This document shows positions 54,863 to 64,000 of a DNA stretch of 64,000 nucleotides, one piece after another. The notes under the pieces are model-generated. The model did no database searches. It was not told where the DNA came from and was given only the letters and a program-made list of their open reading frames with translations. This stretch comes from Octadecabacter antarcticus 307 (GTDB taxonomy: Bacteria; Pseudomonadota; Alphaproteobacteria; Rhodobacterales; Rhodobacteraceae), in the NCBI RefSeq assembly GCF_000155675.2, contig NC_020911.1, positions 1,540,501-1,604,500 on the forward strand. The letters are read 5' to 3'. The position numbers and the translations under genes were made by a program. Each line of letters starts with the position of its first letter. Positions within the stretch are counted from its first letter, which is position 1.

Positions 54863-55603
54863 TTATTCAAACGTGGACGCGACTTCCCACTTTTCGATCA
54901 ATGTATTGAGCGAGCCGTCGTCCTTCATGGACTGGATCGCTGCATTGAAGGTGTCACGCAATTCGGTGTCGCTTTCGCGGATACCCATGCCGACGCCGCC
55001 ACCAAGCATGATTTCTTGCTCAAGCATCATCAATTCGCTCTGGCCTTCCAAAGCTGCTGCTAAGAAGGATTTGTCCGCAAACACCGCGTCTGCTTCACCT
55101 CCGCGTACGGCTGCGAGGGTTTCTTCGGGTGTTGCGAATTCTACCAGCGTCCAGCCTTGATCCGCAATGTATGCTGCCTGAATGGTGCCGGTTTGTGCTG
55201 CGACAACACCTGCTGCTGGATCAACATCCATGGCCAATGCCAAGAACGATGTTGGGTCGGCTGGCGTGTACGCCATGGTGAAATCGATGATTTCATCGCG
55301 TTCGTCGGTGACGGACATGCCGGCGATGATTGTGTCGTAGTTGCCGGACACGAGGTTGGGAATAATGCTGTCCCATTCGTTCGTGACCCACTCGCAGGTC
55401 AATTCAGCGCGTGCGCACAACTCATCGCCAAGCTCACGCTCAAAGCCGTCGACTTCGCCAGCGTCGTTGATGAAGTTCCAAGGGGCATACGCGCCCTCAG
55501 TGCCCATGCGCACAACAGAGTGCCCGTCGGCCATGGCTGCTGTGGTCAGCGCCATTGTGGATGTCAGGGCGACCGCAGCGGTCGTCAGGATAAGATTTTT
55601 CAT
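54863..55603 (-). CDS. ABC transporter substrate-binding protein (amino acid type), 1
   Basis: 246 residues. Signal peptide MKNLILTTAAVALTSTMALT (ending AAMA), then the family-3 solute-binding fold: MGTEGAYAPWNFINDAGEVD, GFERELGDELCARAEL, WDSIIPNLVSGNYDTIIAGM-SVTDERDEIIDFT. Two cysteines (ELCARAELTCEW) may pair. The ligand is not readable; the context (gamma-glutamyl ligases) suggests an amine-containing compound. Followed by the hairpin, supporting high expression. Confidence 0.92.
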   Translation of the reverse strand: MKNLILTTAAVALTSTMALTTAAMADGHSVVRMGTEGAYAPWNFINDAGEVDGFERELGDELCARAELTCEWVTNEWDSIIPNLVSGNYDTIIAGMSVTDERDEIIDFTMAYTPADPTSFLALAMDVDPAAGVVAAQTGTIQAAYIADQGWTLVEFATPEETLAAVRGGEADAVFADKSFLAAALEGQSELMMLEQEIMLGGGVGMGIRESDTELRDTFNAAIQSMKDDGSLNTLIEKWEVASTFE

Positions 55604-55634
55604 CGGTATCTCCCAGTTTTGAGTGTTATATCTT

Positions 55635-56399
55635 TTAGGTCAACGCATCTAAGCTTGGACAGCGCGCGATCACATCGCCCAGATCGTCGCCCAACCACCT
55701 TAAATGTATCTGTCCCAGTGTTCCATCTGTAGATAACTCTGCCAATAGCGTGTCAAGCACGACAAGCAGGGATGGGTCGTCTTCGGAAACACCCAGTACC
55801 GAGCCGCCGGAAAAGGTCGGATATCCGCCGACATCGTAAAGCCCGTCGCGGCTTTGCGCGAGGTCAACCATGTTGCCAGAACCAAAAACCACATCCACAT
55901 CACCAGCAACCAGAGCATCGAGCGCGGCTGCTTCTGTCGGGTAGGCGCGTACGTCACGATTGGCCCGTTCCATCGCATCTTGAAAAAGTGACTGATCCAG
56001 CGCCCCGATCCGCGATGTGATGAGGTCAACCTGTTGGTTTTTGGCGATGAAGTGGCCGTTGCTGTCGCCACGAAGCACATAGGGACAGGTGAAATCGACG
56101 AGCGCTTCGCGGTCTGCCGAATAGCCGAAACCACCGGTCACCACGTCGACATCGCCTCGCGCAAGCGCTTGAAATATATCGCCCATCGGTAGATCAACCC
56201 AAATGCAGTCAAAGCCACCGCGCGTGCAGATTTCGTCCATCAGATCTTTGTCGAGACCGGTGGTGCGTTCGGTTCCGGGGTTATAAATGTAGGGCGGATA
56301 ATGCCCGCCCGTGGCGATCCGCAGGGTATCGGCCGAGGCGGTGCCCGCAAGGAGCGCAAGGAGGGCGGCCAATCCTTTAATATGGGCCAGTCCCTTCAT
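55635..56399 (-). CDS. ABC transporter substrate-binding protein (amino acid type), 2
   Basis: 254 residues with a signal peptide (MKGLAHIKGLAALLALLAGT, ASA) and the same family-3 fold: IATGGHYPPYIYNPGTERTT, GLDKDLMDEICTRGGFDCIW, GDIFQALARGDVDVVTGGFG. It is quite different from copy 1, so this single transporter may accept two ligand classes. The start overlaps the ATPase stop by four bases (ATGA). Confidence 0.9.
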   Translation of the reverse strand: MKGLAHIKGLAALLALLAGTASADTLRIATGGHYPPYIYNPGTERTTGLDKDLMDEICTRGGFDCIWVDLPMGDIFQALARGDVDVVTGGFGYSADREALVDFTCPYVLRGDSNGHFIAKNQQVDLITSRIGALDQSLFQDAMERANRDVRAYPTEAAALDALVAGDVDVVFGSGNMVDLAQSRDGLYDVGGYPTFSGGSVLGVSEDDPSLLVVLDTLLAELSTDGTLGQIHLRWLGDDLGDVIARCPSLDALT

Positions 56400-57166
56400 G
56401 CAGGAACGGTCGCCGACAAGAACCCGCGCAAGCGTTCGGAGTTCGGGTTCACGAACAGGTCTTCGGGTGGGCCCTGTTCTTCGATCAGGCCTTGATGCAA
56501 GAACACGACATGATCCGAAATTTCGCGTGCCATGCGCATGTCGTGGGTGACGACCAGCATGGTGCGGCCTTCGGCTGCCAAGTCTTTGATGACTTTGACG
56601 ACTTCCTGTTCCAATTCCGGGTCCAGCGCTGACGTTGGTTCATCAAACAACAGCGCCTTGGGTTCCATGCACAGCGCGCGCGCGATGGCGGCGCGTTGTT
56701 GTTGGCCACCTGACAGCATCGCGGGATAGGCATCGCATTTGTCGCCAATGCCAACCTTTTCGAGGTACTTGCGTGCCGATGCCTCGACCTCAGTGCGATC
56801 CCGTTTCAGCACTGTGACAGGGGCTTCCATCACGTTTTGCAAGATCGTCATATGCGCCCACAAATTGAATTGTTGAAAGACCATGGACAGGTTCGTGCGA
56901 ATGCGGATCATCTGGGCGTGATCGCCGGGGTGACGTGCAAGGCCGCGACCCTTCCATGTCACAGGTTCACCGCAGAAAATCACGTCGCCCTGCTGGCTGT
57001 CCTCAAGCAGATTGGCGCAGCGCAGCAGCGTGGATTTGCCAGACCCGGACGATCCGATCAAACTAACCACATGACCTTGTGGGGCTGAAATATCGACACC
57101 CTTGAGCACTTCGAGCGCGCCGTAAGCCTTGTGAAGATTGCGAATTTCGATGACTGGGTCGGTCAT
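56396..57166 (-). CDS. ABC transporter ATP-binding protein (amino acid type)
   Basis: 256 residues. Walker A GSSGSGKST, Q-loop VFQQFNLWAHMTILQNV, signature LSGGQQQRAAIARAL, Walker B ALLFDEPTSALDPE and the H-loop VVTHDM are all intact; the protein is of the HisP/GlnQ type. It is the first gene of the operon; the 88-base gap upstream, before the PhnD-like gene stop, holds a twice-repeated GGGTTTAAC and probably the promoter. Confidence 0.95.
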   Translation of the reverse strand: MTDPVIEIRNLHKAYGALEVLKGVDISAPQGHVVSLIGSSGSGKSTLLRCANLLEDSQQGDVIFCGEPVTWKGRGLARHPGDHAQMIRIRTNLSMVFQQFNLWAHMTILQNVMEAPVTVLKRDRTEVEASARKYLEKVGIGDKCDAYPAMLSGGQQQRAAIARALCMEPKALLFDEPTSALDPELEQEVVKVIKDLAAEGRTMLVVTHDMRMAREISDHVVFLHQGLIEEQGPPEDLFVNPNSERLRGFLSATVPA

Positions 57167-57254
57167 AATGCCTCATACGATTTATTTGGACGAGTAAGGC
57201 GCAAATCGAAGGCGGTTGCAACGGGGGTTTAACAACGCGGGTTTAACACGGGCT

Positions 57255-57986
57255 TTAGGGGGCGGCTGGCAAGGGGATGTCGTAGGCCCTGTCAGGCAGC
57301 ACTGCCAAAGCGCGCAAACCTAGTATGTTGGCGTGATCGGGCGCCAGGTTTGCAATCGCAGTGCGCAAGGCGGCACGGATCGGTTCGGGATCATTGGTGT
57401 TGGCTGTGACGAACGTCATCCCGGGTGAGAGCGTGGTGCGATCAATCACGCAAAGTTCAGCGGTGCGCTTTTCCCACGCTTGCAGCATCCGCCACGTCAC
57501 TGCGTCAATTGCCGCAAGGTCCGCGCGCCCGTCCGCCACGGCCAACACGCTGTTGATATGGGCACCTGTGCGCAGGGTTGTGTGAAATGTCAGCCCTTTG
57601 GCCGTGATCGCTGCCAGCGGCGCGCCCCAGCCGGAATGCGACAGAGCGTCGCTATAGGCAAATCGTCCCAGCGTGGCTGGCGCAAGACCGCGTGCGGCGT
57701 CAGCTTTGCGTACCACAAACACCGAATAATAATAACCAGCAGGCGTGTCGGGCAGGCCGTAATCGGCGCATCCAATGCGGGTGACATGATCGCGAAATTT
57801 TGCACGGTATGGCAGGTTGCAGATCTGGCCGAGCAGCAGGTCATCGCGGCCCCAGCCAAGCACATAATCGGTTTTGCGGTCCAGTTGCGCTGCGCCGTAA
57901 CCCAATGCGCCGCGTACACCAGACCAAAGCGCGTCATGCGCTGCACGGTTTTCGGGGCGGTCGTACATCGGCAAACGCGCGAACAT
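57255..57986 (-). CDS. PhnD-like substrate-binding fold protein without signal peptide
   Basis: 243 residues beginning MFARLPMYDRPENRAAHDAL; the recognisable PhnD/phosphonate-type periplasmic-binding fold continues with DYVLGWGRDDLLLGQICNLP, AGYYYSVFVVRKADAARGL, LGRFAYSDALSHSGWGAPLA and VADGRADLAAIDAVTWRML. There is no signal peptide, and no cognate permease next to it, so it may work in the cytoplasm or be an orphan. It lies 23 bases after a TerB-like gene on the same strand. Confidence 0.78.
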   Translation of the reverse strand: MFARLPMYDRPENRAAHDALWSGVRGALGYGAAQLDRKTDYVLGWGRDDLLLGQICNLPYRAKFRDHVTRIGCADYGLPDTPAGYYYSVFVVRKADAARGLAPATLGRFAYSDALSHSGWGAPLAAITAKGLTFHTTLRTGAHINSVLAVADGRADLAAIDAVTWRMLQAWEKRTAELCVIDRTTLSPGMTFVTANTNDPEPIRAALRTAIANLAPDHANILGLRALAVLPDRAYDIPLPAAP

Positions 57987-58009
57987 TCCAGCGACCTTTC
58001 CAGGGATCT

Positions 58010-58447
58010 TTAACGTGACATAACCCGCAGGCGTGCCTTGTGACTGTCTTGGTCCGTAACGCCGAGGAGGGGCGCGACCATCCGCAGCATCGCGTCTTCG
58101 TGGTCGTCGCGCACACCGTCAACCAGAACGACGGACCACAACGCCTCAATCACTGCTTCGCGGTCTTCATATGGAACGGCGTCCTTAATGGCGCGGGTAA
58201 AGCGGACGGTGTCGGGTGCTTCAGTTTCGGCAGTTTCGCACTGCGCGCGCAAGGTGGCGGCATCGGTTTTGCAAAGCCCATAACGTGCCATCATGACTGC
58301 ATCAATCTGCGCGATTTCATCTTGGTCATACGACCCGTCGGTTCGGGCCAAACGAACCAACAAAGCGCCAAGCGCTACGCGCGCGTCGGCATCGGCAAGG
58401 GGGGCGGGGTCGGGCGCGGTAAGACGCTTAAACAAATCAGCAAACAT
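58010..58447 (-). CDS. TerB-like protein, copy 1
   Basis: 145 residues from MFADLFKRLTAPDPAPLADA; the frame continues upstream with a poor N-terminus. Helical TerB fold (VALGALLVRLARTDGSYDQD, EIAQIDAVMMARYGL, REAVIEALWSVVLVDGVRDD, HEDAMLRMVAPLLGV) with the acidic metal-binding loop pattern DGxxxxxE. TerB proteins were named for tellurite resistance but are mostly metal-sensing or membrane-stress proteins. Second of two paralogues in tandem. Confidence 0.85.
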   Translation of the reverse strand: MFADLFKRLTAPDPAPLADADARVALGALLVRLARTDGSYDQDEIAQIDAVMMARYGLCKTDAATLRAQCETAETEAPDTVRFTRAIKDAVPYEDREAVIEALWSVVLVDGVRDDHEDAMLRMVAPLLGVTDQDSHKARLRVMSR

Positions 58448-58539
58448 GGATAGTGATATAGGAGGCCCGGCGCAAAAGGCCAAGCCTAGTTTACGTGCGA
58501 TACATTTGGATTATACGCATTGGGCACGACACATTCACG

Positions 58540-58605
58540 AAATGCGCGTATTGTTGTAGAATGCGCGTTAAGCGCGACGATCTCGAAATACGCGTTAAGC
58601 GCGTA
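58540..58605. repeat. Triplicated GC-rich near-palindromic unit
   Basis: GAAATGCGCGTATT, then ATGCGCGTTAAGCGCG (58561-58576) and TACGCGTTAAGCGCGTA (58589-58605), about 27 bp apart. The last is nearly palindromic and covers the stop codon of TerB copy 2. Resembles a small REP-like array or degenerate hairpin. Confidence 0.5.
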
Positions 58606-59023
58606 ATGCCGCCGCTGATTCTGGCGACATGCCGAATGTCTGCGTCGCAATGGCCACAACCTGTATTTCGGCGTCATGGCGTTGCCCATCGGAGTCCACG
58701 ACCTTCCACAGCGCACTTACTAGCCCGTCACGTTCACCGCTCGTAACTTTGCACGACAGGATATGCGCCAATTCACTTGTATCGGGCATCGCGGCCTCAA
58801 GCTTTTCACATTCCGCACGCATCCGCGCAGCCTCAACCGCGTTCAGATTATAAAGATCAGCCAGCAGATGGTCGATTTCTTCAATCTCTTGAAAAAGATA
58901 AGCGCCGTCTGCCTTGGCGACCCGCACCAACAAAGCACCGAGTGCATGGCGCGCATCGGCTTCCGGCATGCGGGTGAAGTCAGCCGCAGGGGCGCAAAGA
59001 AGGGCAAGAATACGTTCAAACAT
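58595..59023 (-). CDS. TerB-like protein, copy 2
   Basis: 142 residues, MFERILALLCAPAADFTRMP; ALGALLVRVAKADGAYLFQE, IEEIDHLLADLYNLNAVEAA, GLVSALWKVVDSDGQRHDAE and IQVVAIATQTFGMS parallel copy 1 throughout, so this is a tandem duplication with considerable divergence. Its stop lies inside the GC-rich repeat. Probable cytoplasmic helical protein of the TerB/COG4103 family. It is downstream of rlmJ with 37 bases between. Confidence 0.85.
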   Translation of the reverse strand: MFERILALLCAPAADFTRMPEADARHALGALLVRVAKADGAYLFQEIEEIDHLLADLYNLNAVEAARMRAECEKLEAAMPDTSELAHILSCKVTSGERDGLVSALWKVVDSDGQRHDAEIQVVAIATQTFGMSPESAAALRA

Positions 59024-59060
59024 TAGGTTAACTTAGGCATGTTAAATATTCCTGCAAGCC

Positions 59061-59834
59061 TCAAAGCTGCGCGAATTGTTTTCCAAGGTTTGCGAGTTCA
59101 CCATCAAGCCCCCAAGGGGCGTTCACCACGACCAATCCCGACCCCACCATCCGGTGGCCGGTGCGGGCCGGTTCGAAATAGACTTCGTGGTTCAAGGTAT
59201 TCGGTAGGCTGCGCAATATCGCTGATCTCATCGTGCGGTGGCGAGCATCTGTAAGGATTGGATACCAAAGCATTAACACGCCAACTGGCCAGATCTTGGC
59301 GATCTTGGCGAGGTGGTTCGGAATGGCGACGTAATCATCCTTCACCTCATAGGACGGATCAATCAACATTAGGCCACGACGAGGTGTTGGCGGGCACATG
59401 GAGTAGGCCAATTCGAACCCGTCGATGGCATGGACATGCGCACCTGGGACTGCATCATAAAGCCCCTCGAATTCTTGCGGATGGAGCTCTGCGATATGCA
59501 AAACGTCATCGCCGCGCAAAAGATGCGATGCGATCCAAGGGCTGCCCGGATAGGATGTCGCACCGTTCTCAGCCCGACATGCCGCCAGCGTGGACGCGTA
59601 GGGGTGCTCGGTGGCAAACCAAGGTTCTGCCACCGTAATACCCGCCGCGGCCTCACCTGTTTTGACAGCCTCATCAGCGCCCAAATCATACAGTCCCCGT
59701 CCACCGTGGGTTTCAATATAGCTCAGCGGTTTGTCCTTGCGGGTCATGTAGTCCAACACCCAAGACAATGCGGCATGTTTGTGCACATCCGCCAAATTGC
59801 CTGCATGATAAAGATGTTGATATGACAGCATCAC
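59061..59834 (-). CDS. rlmJ: 23S rRNA (adenine-2030-N6)-methyltransferase
   Basis: 257 residues. It begins MMLSYQHLYHAGNLADVHKH, the highly conserved RlmJ N-terminus; SYIETHGGRGLYDL and LMLIDPSYEVKDDY (the DPSYE catalytic motif, an NPPY variant) identify the enzyme. It methylates A2030 of 23S rRNA. Start could be either of two adjacent ATGs (59834 or 59831). A dispersed repeat separates it from pyrG. Confidence 0.95.
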   Translation of the reverse strand: MMLSYQHLYHAGNLADVHKHAALSWVLDYMTRKDKPLSYIETHGGRGLYDLGADEAVKTGEAAAGITVAEPWFATEHPYASTLAACRAENGATSYPGSPWIASHLLRGDDVLHIAELHPQEFEGLYDAVPGAHVHAIDGFELAYSMCPPTPRRGLMLIDPSYEVKDDYVAIPNHLAKIAKIWPVGVLMLWYPILTDARHRTMRSAILRSLPNTLNHEVYFEPARTGHRMVGSGLVVVNAPWGLDGELANLGKQFAQL

Positions 59835-59840
59835 ACGCTC

Positions 59841-59902
59841 CTCTTACCCTTGTCTTTGTCTCAAAAATATCCCGGGGAGTCCGGAGGACGGGGCAGCGCC
59901 CC
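59841..59902 (-). repeat. Dispersed intergenic repeat, copy B
   Basis: Inverse of the element at 11743-11807: on the minus strand GGGGCGCTGCCCC, then the core CTCCCCGGGATATTTTTGAG and ACAAAGACA-GGGTAAGAG. It lies 3' of pyrG in the same relative direction as copy A after the MATE gene. Confidence 0.75.
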
Positions 59903-59928
59903 AGAATGATTGGCTGGCTCAGTTGACC

Positions 59929-61572
59929 TTAAACCAATCGGGAAGATTCCACAGCCGCGCGGACAAAATCTGCAAACAGGGGATGCGGCGCAAAGGGCTT
60001 GGATTTCAATTCGGGGTGGAATTGCACACCGATGAACCACGGATGACCTGTCCATTCAACGATCTCTGGCAGTTTGCCGTCCGGTGACATTCCCGAAAAA
60101 CACAGGCCCGCCTCTTCGAGTTGGGCGCGGTATTTCGTGTCGACCTCATAGCGGTGACGGTGGCGTTCTTCGATCGTCAGGCTGCCATAGATTTCTGCGA
60201 CCTTCGACCCGGCGGTCAGCGTCGCGTCATAAGACCCAAGGCGCATGGTTCCGCCTTTGTTGTCATCGGTCTTGCGTTTAATCTTGGCATTGCCCTGCAC
60301 CCATTCTTTCAGGTGATAGACGACAGGTTCAAACCGCTTTTTGCCAGCTTCGTAGTCGAATTCTTCCGATCCTGCGTCAGCCATTCCCACGACGTTGCGC
60401 GCGGCTTCGATGACCGCCATTTGCATGCCCAGACAGATGCCAAAATACGGAATTTTGCGGGTTCGGGCGAACTCGGCTGCTTTGATTTTACCTTCGGTGC
60501 CGCGTTCGCCAAATCCACCGGGCACAAGGACCGCGTGGAACCCTTCAAGGTAGGGGGCGGCGTCTTGGCTGTCGAACACTTCGGCGTCGACCCATGATAC
60601 GTTGACTTTAACGCGGTTGGCCATGCCGCCATGTGTCAGGGCCTCTTTGAACGATTTATAGGCGTCTTCCAACTGGGTGTATTTGCCGACAATCGCGATG
60701 TTCACTTCGCCGTCGGTGGTGTGAATGCGGTCGTAAACGTCGTTCCAAATCTGCAAATCGGGCTTGGGTGCGGGTGAGATATTGAACGCATCCAGCACAG
60801 CCTGATCCAGACCCTGTTTGTGATAGGCGAGCGGTGCTTCATAGATCGATTTCAGATCATAGGCCGCGACGACAGAGTCTTTGCGCACGTTACAAAACAG
60901 CGCAATCTTTTCGCGTTCTTTCTCGGGAATCGGGTGTTCGGATCGGCAAACCAGAATGTCTGGCGCGATGCCGATGGATTGCAATTCTTTCACCGAGTGT
61001 TGCGTCGGTTTGGTCTTCAATTCACCGGACGCTGCAAGGTAGGGCAGCAACGTCAGGTGCATGAAAATGCATTGCCCGCGCGGTTTGTCATGGCTGAATT
61101 GGCGGATCGCCTCAAAAAACGGCAGACCTTCGATGTCGCCCACAGTACCACCGATTTCGCACAGCATGAAATCAACTTCGTCTTCGCCGATATGTAGGAA
61201 GTCTTTGATTTCGTTGGTGACATGGGGGACCACCTGAATGGTTTTGCCCAAGTAATCGCCGCGGCGTTCTTTTTCCAGCACGTTGGAATAAACCCGTCCT
61301 GAAGAAATGGAATCCGTATTTCGCGCTGGCACGCCCGTGAAGCGTTCGTAATGGCCAAGGTCCAAATCGGTTTCGGCACCGTCATCGGTGACAAACACTT
61401 CGCCATGTTCAAAGGGTGACATCGTGCCGGGATCAACGTTCAGGTAGGGGTCTAACTTGCGCAAGCGCACGGAAAATCCGCGCGCTTGTAACAACGCACC
61501 CAGCGCCGCGGACGCGAGTCCCTTGCCCAGCGAAGACACCACACCGCCTGTGATAAATACGTAACGCGCCAT
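59929..61572 (-). CDS. pyrG: CTP synthase
   Basis: 547 residues. N-terminal amidoligase domain [40 protein letters not shown] and [19 protein letters not shown]-terminal GATase1 domain with [30 protein letters not shown] (Cys nucleophile) and [11 protein letters not shown] (His-x-Glu). It converts UTP to CTP using glutamine. Start and size are standard. Downstream of secG on the same strand with a 230-base gap likely holding its promoter; nothing else was seen in the gap. Confidence 0.98.
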   Translation of the reverse strand: MARYVFITGGVVSSLGKGLASAALGALLQARGFSVRLRKLDPYLNVDPGTMSPFEHGEVFVTDDGAETDLDLGHYERFTGVPARNTDSISSGRVYSNVLEKERRGDYLGKTIQVVPHVTNEIKDFLHIGEDEVDFMLCEIGGTVGDIEGLPFFEAIRQFSHDKPRGQCIFMHLTLLPYLAASGELKTKPTQHSVKELQSIGIAPDILVCRSEHPIPEKEREKIALFCNVRKDSVVAAYDLKSIYEAPLAYHKQGLDQAVLDAFNISPAPKPDLQIWNDVYDRIHTTDGEVNIAIVGKYTQLEDAYKSFKEALTHGGMANRVKVNVSWVDAEVFDSQDAAPYLEGFHAVLVPGGFGERGTEGKIKAAEFARTRKIPYFGICLGMQMAVIEAARNVVGMADAGSEEFDYEAGKKRFEPVVYHLKEWVQGNAKIKRKTDDNKGGTMRLGSYDATLTAGSKVAEIYGSLTIEERHRHRYEVDTKYRAQLEEAGLCFSGMSPDGKLPEIVEWTGHPWFIGVQFHPELKSKPFAPHPLFADFVRAAVESSRLV

Positions 61573-61802
61573 AGATCAGGAGTCCCCTGTGAAACTGGCC
61601 TTCCAAATGAAAGACGTTCTAAATTGTGTGGATAACACCCCGATAGCAGCAGGCCAAAACGCATGTATCACGGGATTGAATGTTAAGCGGATTCGGGGGT
61701 AATTGGCAACCAAGTCCACCAAAATGGATCAAATGAATCGCAATATAGAGTTGATACCGTCACTTACACCGCAAAGTGTAGTGGCCCCACAACCTGTCCT
61801 AG

Positions 61803-62171
61803 CTAGTCGGCGTCAGGAACCAGTGGTTCGTCGCTGGAGGGTGTCACTACTGGGGGCAACAGGCTTCCGGCCCCACTTGGCGCATCTGACGATTGTTCAG
61901 AGCTTGGCAGCAGAGCATCGCCGCCGACCACGGATGCATCGCTGGCCTTTTGTGCGGACAGGATCGTCAGCGCCAATGAAGTACAGATAAATGCGACCGC
62001 CAGAACCCAAGTCACTTTGCCAAGGGCCGTTGCAGCAGAGCGGCTGGACATCGCGCCACCGCCACCGCCGCCGCCAATTCCAAGCCCGCCACCTTCAGAA
62101 CGCTGCAGCAAAACCACACCGATCAAAGTCAGCGCGAGCAGTAGGTGAACGACAAGAACAACATTTTCCAT
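61803..62171 (-). CDS. secG: Preprotein translocase subunit SecG
   Basis: 122 residues from MENVVLVVHLLLALTLIGVV. The first helix, the loop LLQRSEGGGLGIGGGGGGGA with SSRSAATALGKVTWVLA, and the second helix AFICTSLALTILSAQK are diagnostic. A Ser/Pro-rich acidic tail follows. Upstream of pyrG, a common Rhodobacterales order. Accessory subunit of the SecYEG channel in the inner membrane. Confidence 0.95.
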   Translation of the reverse strand: MENVVLVVHLLLALTLIGVVLLQRSEGGGLGIGGGGGGGAMSSRSAATALGKVTWVLAVAFICTSLALTILSAQKASDASVVGGDALLPSSEQSSDAPSGAGSLLPPVVTPSSDEPLVPDAD

Positions 62172-62254
62172 GTGACATAGACCTTTGGCGGAAGAACGAG
62201 TGGTACTTAGAAGCGAAAGGGGCATCCCGCAACCCCTCAAACCACGCTAATGTG

Positions 62255-62653
62255 TCAGTCGTCCACATCATCCATGTCGGCTTGCCCTGAAAGGCGACGA
62301 CGCACGTGCGACCAGCTTAGCCCGATGCCAAGCACAAAGGACAAAACCACCAAGGCAACCCATGTGTTGGCGGTCGGGTTTTCAAAGCTCATCCAGCCCA
62401 GATCATAGGCGACCCAAAGCATGGCCCCTGTCACCGCAGCCACCAGCATCATCCCCACAACACCAATTGAGCGCAGGGTAGCGCGCACGTAAATGATGTA
62501 GCCAACGATCAGCAACAGTCCAACCAGCACCGCAATCGATAGATTGTCAGCGCCCGATGTCATGACCCAACGCGAATAGGTCCAGTCCGTCGGGTTGTAG
62601 GTCGCCGCCAGCAAGATAAATGCAAAGATCCAGCGCAGTAGAAAACCAGCCAT
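62255..62653 (-). CDS. DUF6524-family membrane protein
   Basis: 132 residues from MAGFLLRWIFAFILLAATYN. Four helices: FAFILLAATY, LSIAVLVGLLLIVGYIIYV, VVGMMLVAAVTGAMLWVAY and TWVALVVLSFVLGIGLSWSH. An acidic tail (GQADMDDVDD) follows. The NPTDWTYSRWVMT loop after the first helix is typical of this alphaproteobacterial family; function unknown. Divergent from purA, with 141 bases between the starts. Confidence 0.75.
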   Translation of the reverse strand: MAGFLLRWIFAFILLAATYNPTDWTYSRWVMTSGADNLSIAVLVGLLLIVGYIIYVRATLRSIGVVGMMLVAAVTGAMLWVAYDLGWMSFENPTANTWVALVVLSFVLGIGLSWSHVRRRLSGQADMDDVDD

Positions 62654-62794
62654 AATGTCCCTCGAAATCAAGATTTGGGGAGAAGATGGCGGCGCGGCGG
62701 CGCGCTGTCCAGTGCACCACACCAAATGCCCGCTTTCCCCGCTAGGTGTGATGTCCTATGACGGGCACGGATTTTACCGATTGGGATCGAAGAT

Positions 62795-64000
62795 ATGGCG
62801 AATGTAGTGGTTGTCGGCGCACAGTGGGGCGACGAAGGCAAAGGCAAGATTGTCGATTGGCTGTCAGAACGCGCCGACGTGATTGCGCGATTCCAAGGTG
62901 GGCATAACGCTGGCCACACGTTGGTGATCGACGGTAAGGTTTACAAATTACACGCGCTGCCATCCGGCGTTGTGCGTGGTGGCAAGTTGTCGGTCATCGG
63001 CAACGGGGTCGTGCTCGACCCTTGGCACCTGATGAAAGAGATCGCGACTGTGCGCGCACAGGGCGTTGAGATTAGCCCCGAAACGCTGATGATCGCCGAA
63101 AACACGCCGCTAATCCTGCCAATGCACGGCGAACTTGACCGTGCCCGCGAAGAAGTCGCAAGCAAGGGCACCAAGATTGGCACCACCGGGCGCGGTATTG
63201 GTCCTTGTTATGAAGACAAAGTCGGTCGTCGCGCCATTCGCGTGGCTGATCTGGCTGATCCCGCCACGCTTGAGGCGCGCGTGGACCGTGCGTTGCAACA
63301 CCACGATCCGCTGCGCAAAGGTCTGGGCATCAAAGCCGTGGATCGCGATCAGCTGATTGCTGATTTGCAGGCGATTTCGGCCGAAATTTTGCCGTTCGCC
63401 GCCCCCGTCTGGAAAGTGCTGAACGAAAAGCGCAAAGCAGGTAAACGGATTTTGTTTGAAGGGGCGCAGGGTGCGCTGCTGGACATTGATTTCGGAACTT
63501 ATCCGTTTGTGACATCGTCAAATGTGATCGCGGGGCAGGCGGCAACGGGTGTTGGCGTTGGACCGACTGCGATTGATTTCGTGCTGGGCATCGTCAAAGC
63601 CTACACCACGCGGGTCGGTGAAGGTCCGTTTCCAACAGAGCTCGAGGATGCAGACGGCCAGATGTTGGGCGAACGTGGCCATGAATTTGGCACCACGACA
63701 GGGCGAAAACGCCGCTGCGGGTGGTTTGATGCCTGCCTGTTGCGCCAGACTTGTGCGACATCGGGCGTGTCAGGTATCGCGCTGACGAAGTTGGATGTTC
63801 TGGACGGGTTCGAGACGTTGAAGATTTGTGTCGCCTACGATCTGGACGGCGAACGTTTGGATTATCTGCCGACGGCTGCCGATCAACAGGCCCGTTGCAC
63901 GCCGATCTACGAGGAAATGAAAGGCTGGTCCGACAGCACCGAAGGCGCGCGATCCTGGGCGGATTTGCCTGCCGAGGCGATCAAATATGTGCGCCGCGTA
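62795..64000 (+). CDS. purA: Adenylosuccinate synthetase, C-terminus cut by window edge
   Basis: 402 codons visible of about 430. [20 protein letters not shown] holds the catalytic Asp and GTP-binding loop; [15 protein letters not shown] has the catalytic His; [40 protein letters not shown] and [14 protein letters not shown] are all family signatures. It forms adenylosuccinate from IMP, GTP and aspartate, the first committed step to AMP. No stop within the window; the ATG at 62795 follows a weak site (GATCGAAGA). Confidence 0.96.
   Translation, partial: MANVVVVGAQWGDEGKGKIVDWLSERADVIARFQGGHNAGHTLVIDGKVYKLHALPSGVVRGGKLSVIGNGVVLDPWHLMKEIATVRAQGVEISPETLMIAENTPLILPMHGELDRAREEVASKGTKIGTTGRGIGPCYEDKVGRRAIRVADLADPATLEARVDRALQHHDPLRKGLGIKAVDRDQLIADLQAISAEILPFAAPVWKVLNEKRKAGKRILFEGAQGALLDIDFGTYPFVTSSNVIAGQAATGVGVGPTAIDFVLGIVKAYTTRVGEGPFPTELEDADGQMLGERGHEFGTTTGRKRRCGWFDACLLRQTCATSGVSGIALTKLDVLDGFETLKICVAYDLDGERLDYLPTAADQQARCTPIYEEMKGWSDSTEGARSWADLPAEAIKYVRRV

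Overview
The window reads as a chromosome segment of a marine alphaproteobacterium of the order Rhodobacterales (Roseobacter group). Evidence: a FolB with a long extra C-terminal part, the SdhE/LdtR pair, PHA genes ordered phaZ<>phaC-phaP-phaR with TGC-rich PhaR operators, ThyX instead of ThyA, DUF1194 and DUF6524 proteins, and an intergenic repeat with the core CTCCCCGGGATATTTTTGAG. Genus is not resolved. Several genes are broken by stops or frameshifts (FAD oxidoreductase, DUF2461, MAPEG/ArsR, MFS and two hydrolase genes), so the genome carries many fresh pseudogenes.

Layout. 1-4.5 kb: end of a cell-wall hydrolase gene, folB-folP-glmM, and a convergent DMT exporter. 4.6-14.8 kb: FAD-oxidoreductase pseudogene, ilvC, two coupled Lrp/AsnC regulators, a class V aminotransferase, a broken DUF2461 gene, a MATE exporter, aspC, and HTH regulator-sdhE-ldtR. 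14.75-26.91 kb: a 12.15-kb integrative island inserted at the 3' end of ldtR. It is bounded by a 19-bp direct repeat, with the tyrosine integrase just inside the left end and repeated GGACACTA motifs near both ends. Cargo: a bactofilin, a beta-barrel protein, Sel1 and pentapeptide proteins, a VRR-NUC nuclease candidate, a protein with family-A-polymerase-like motifs, a histone-deacetylase-fold enzyme, and a serine resolvase with a res-like site followed by small gene cassettes separated by decayed resolvase tails. Four copies of an uncharacterised intergenic element occur only in the island.

26.9-36 kb: two DUF1194 genes, gloA, a Slam-type outer-membrane protein with its candidate surface lipoprotein, thyX with a coupled FRG-domain gene of foreign base composition, and an ArsC-like pair. 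34.7-37.2 kb (minus): a bufferin-type metallophore operon (bufA-bufB-bufC-doxX). 37.4-42.2 kb: thrS and a decayed stretch. 42.4-47.1 kb: the PHA storage locus. 47.2-57.2 kb (minus): a DegT-type aminotransferase gene, then an operon with an amino-acid-type ABC transporter (ATPase, two binding proteins, two permeases), two glutamine-synthetase-like ligases and a class I glutamine amidotransferase, which suggests uptake and gamma-glutamylation of an amine or polyamine. 57.2-64 kb: PhnD-like protein, two TerB-like proteins, rlmJ, pyrG, secG, a DUF6524 gene and the start of purA.

No tRNA, rRNA or CRISPR array was recognised by eye. Start codons were chosen from Shine-Dalgarno spacing, overlaps and family N-termini; several genes appear to use TTG or GTG.
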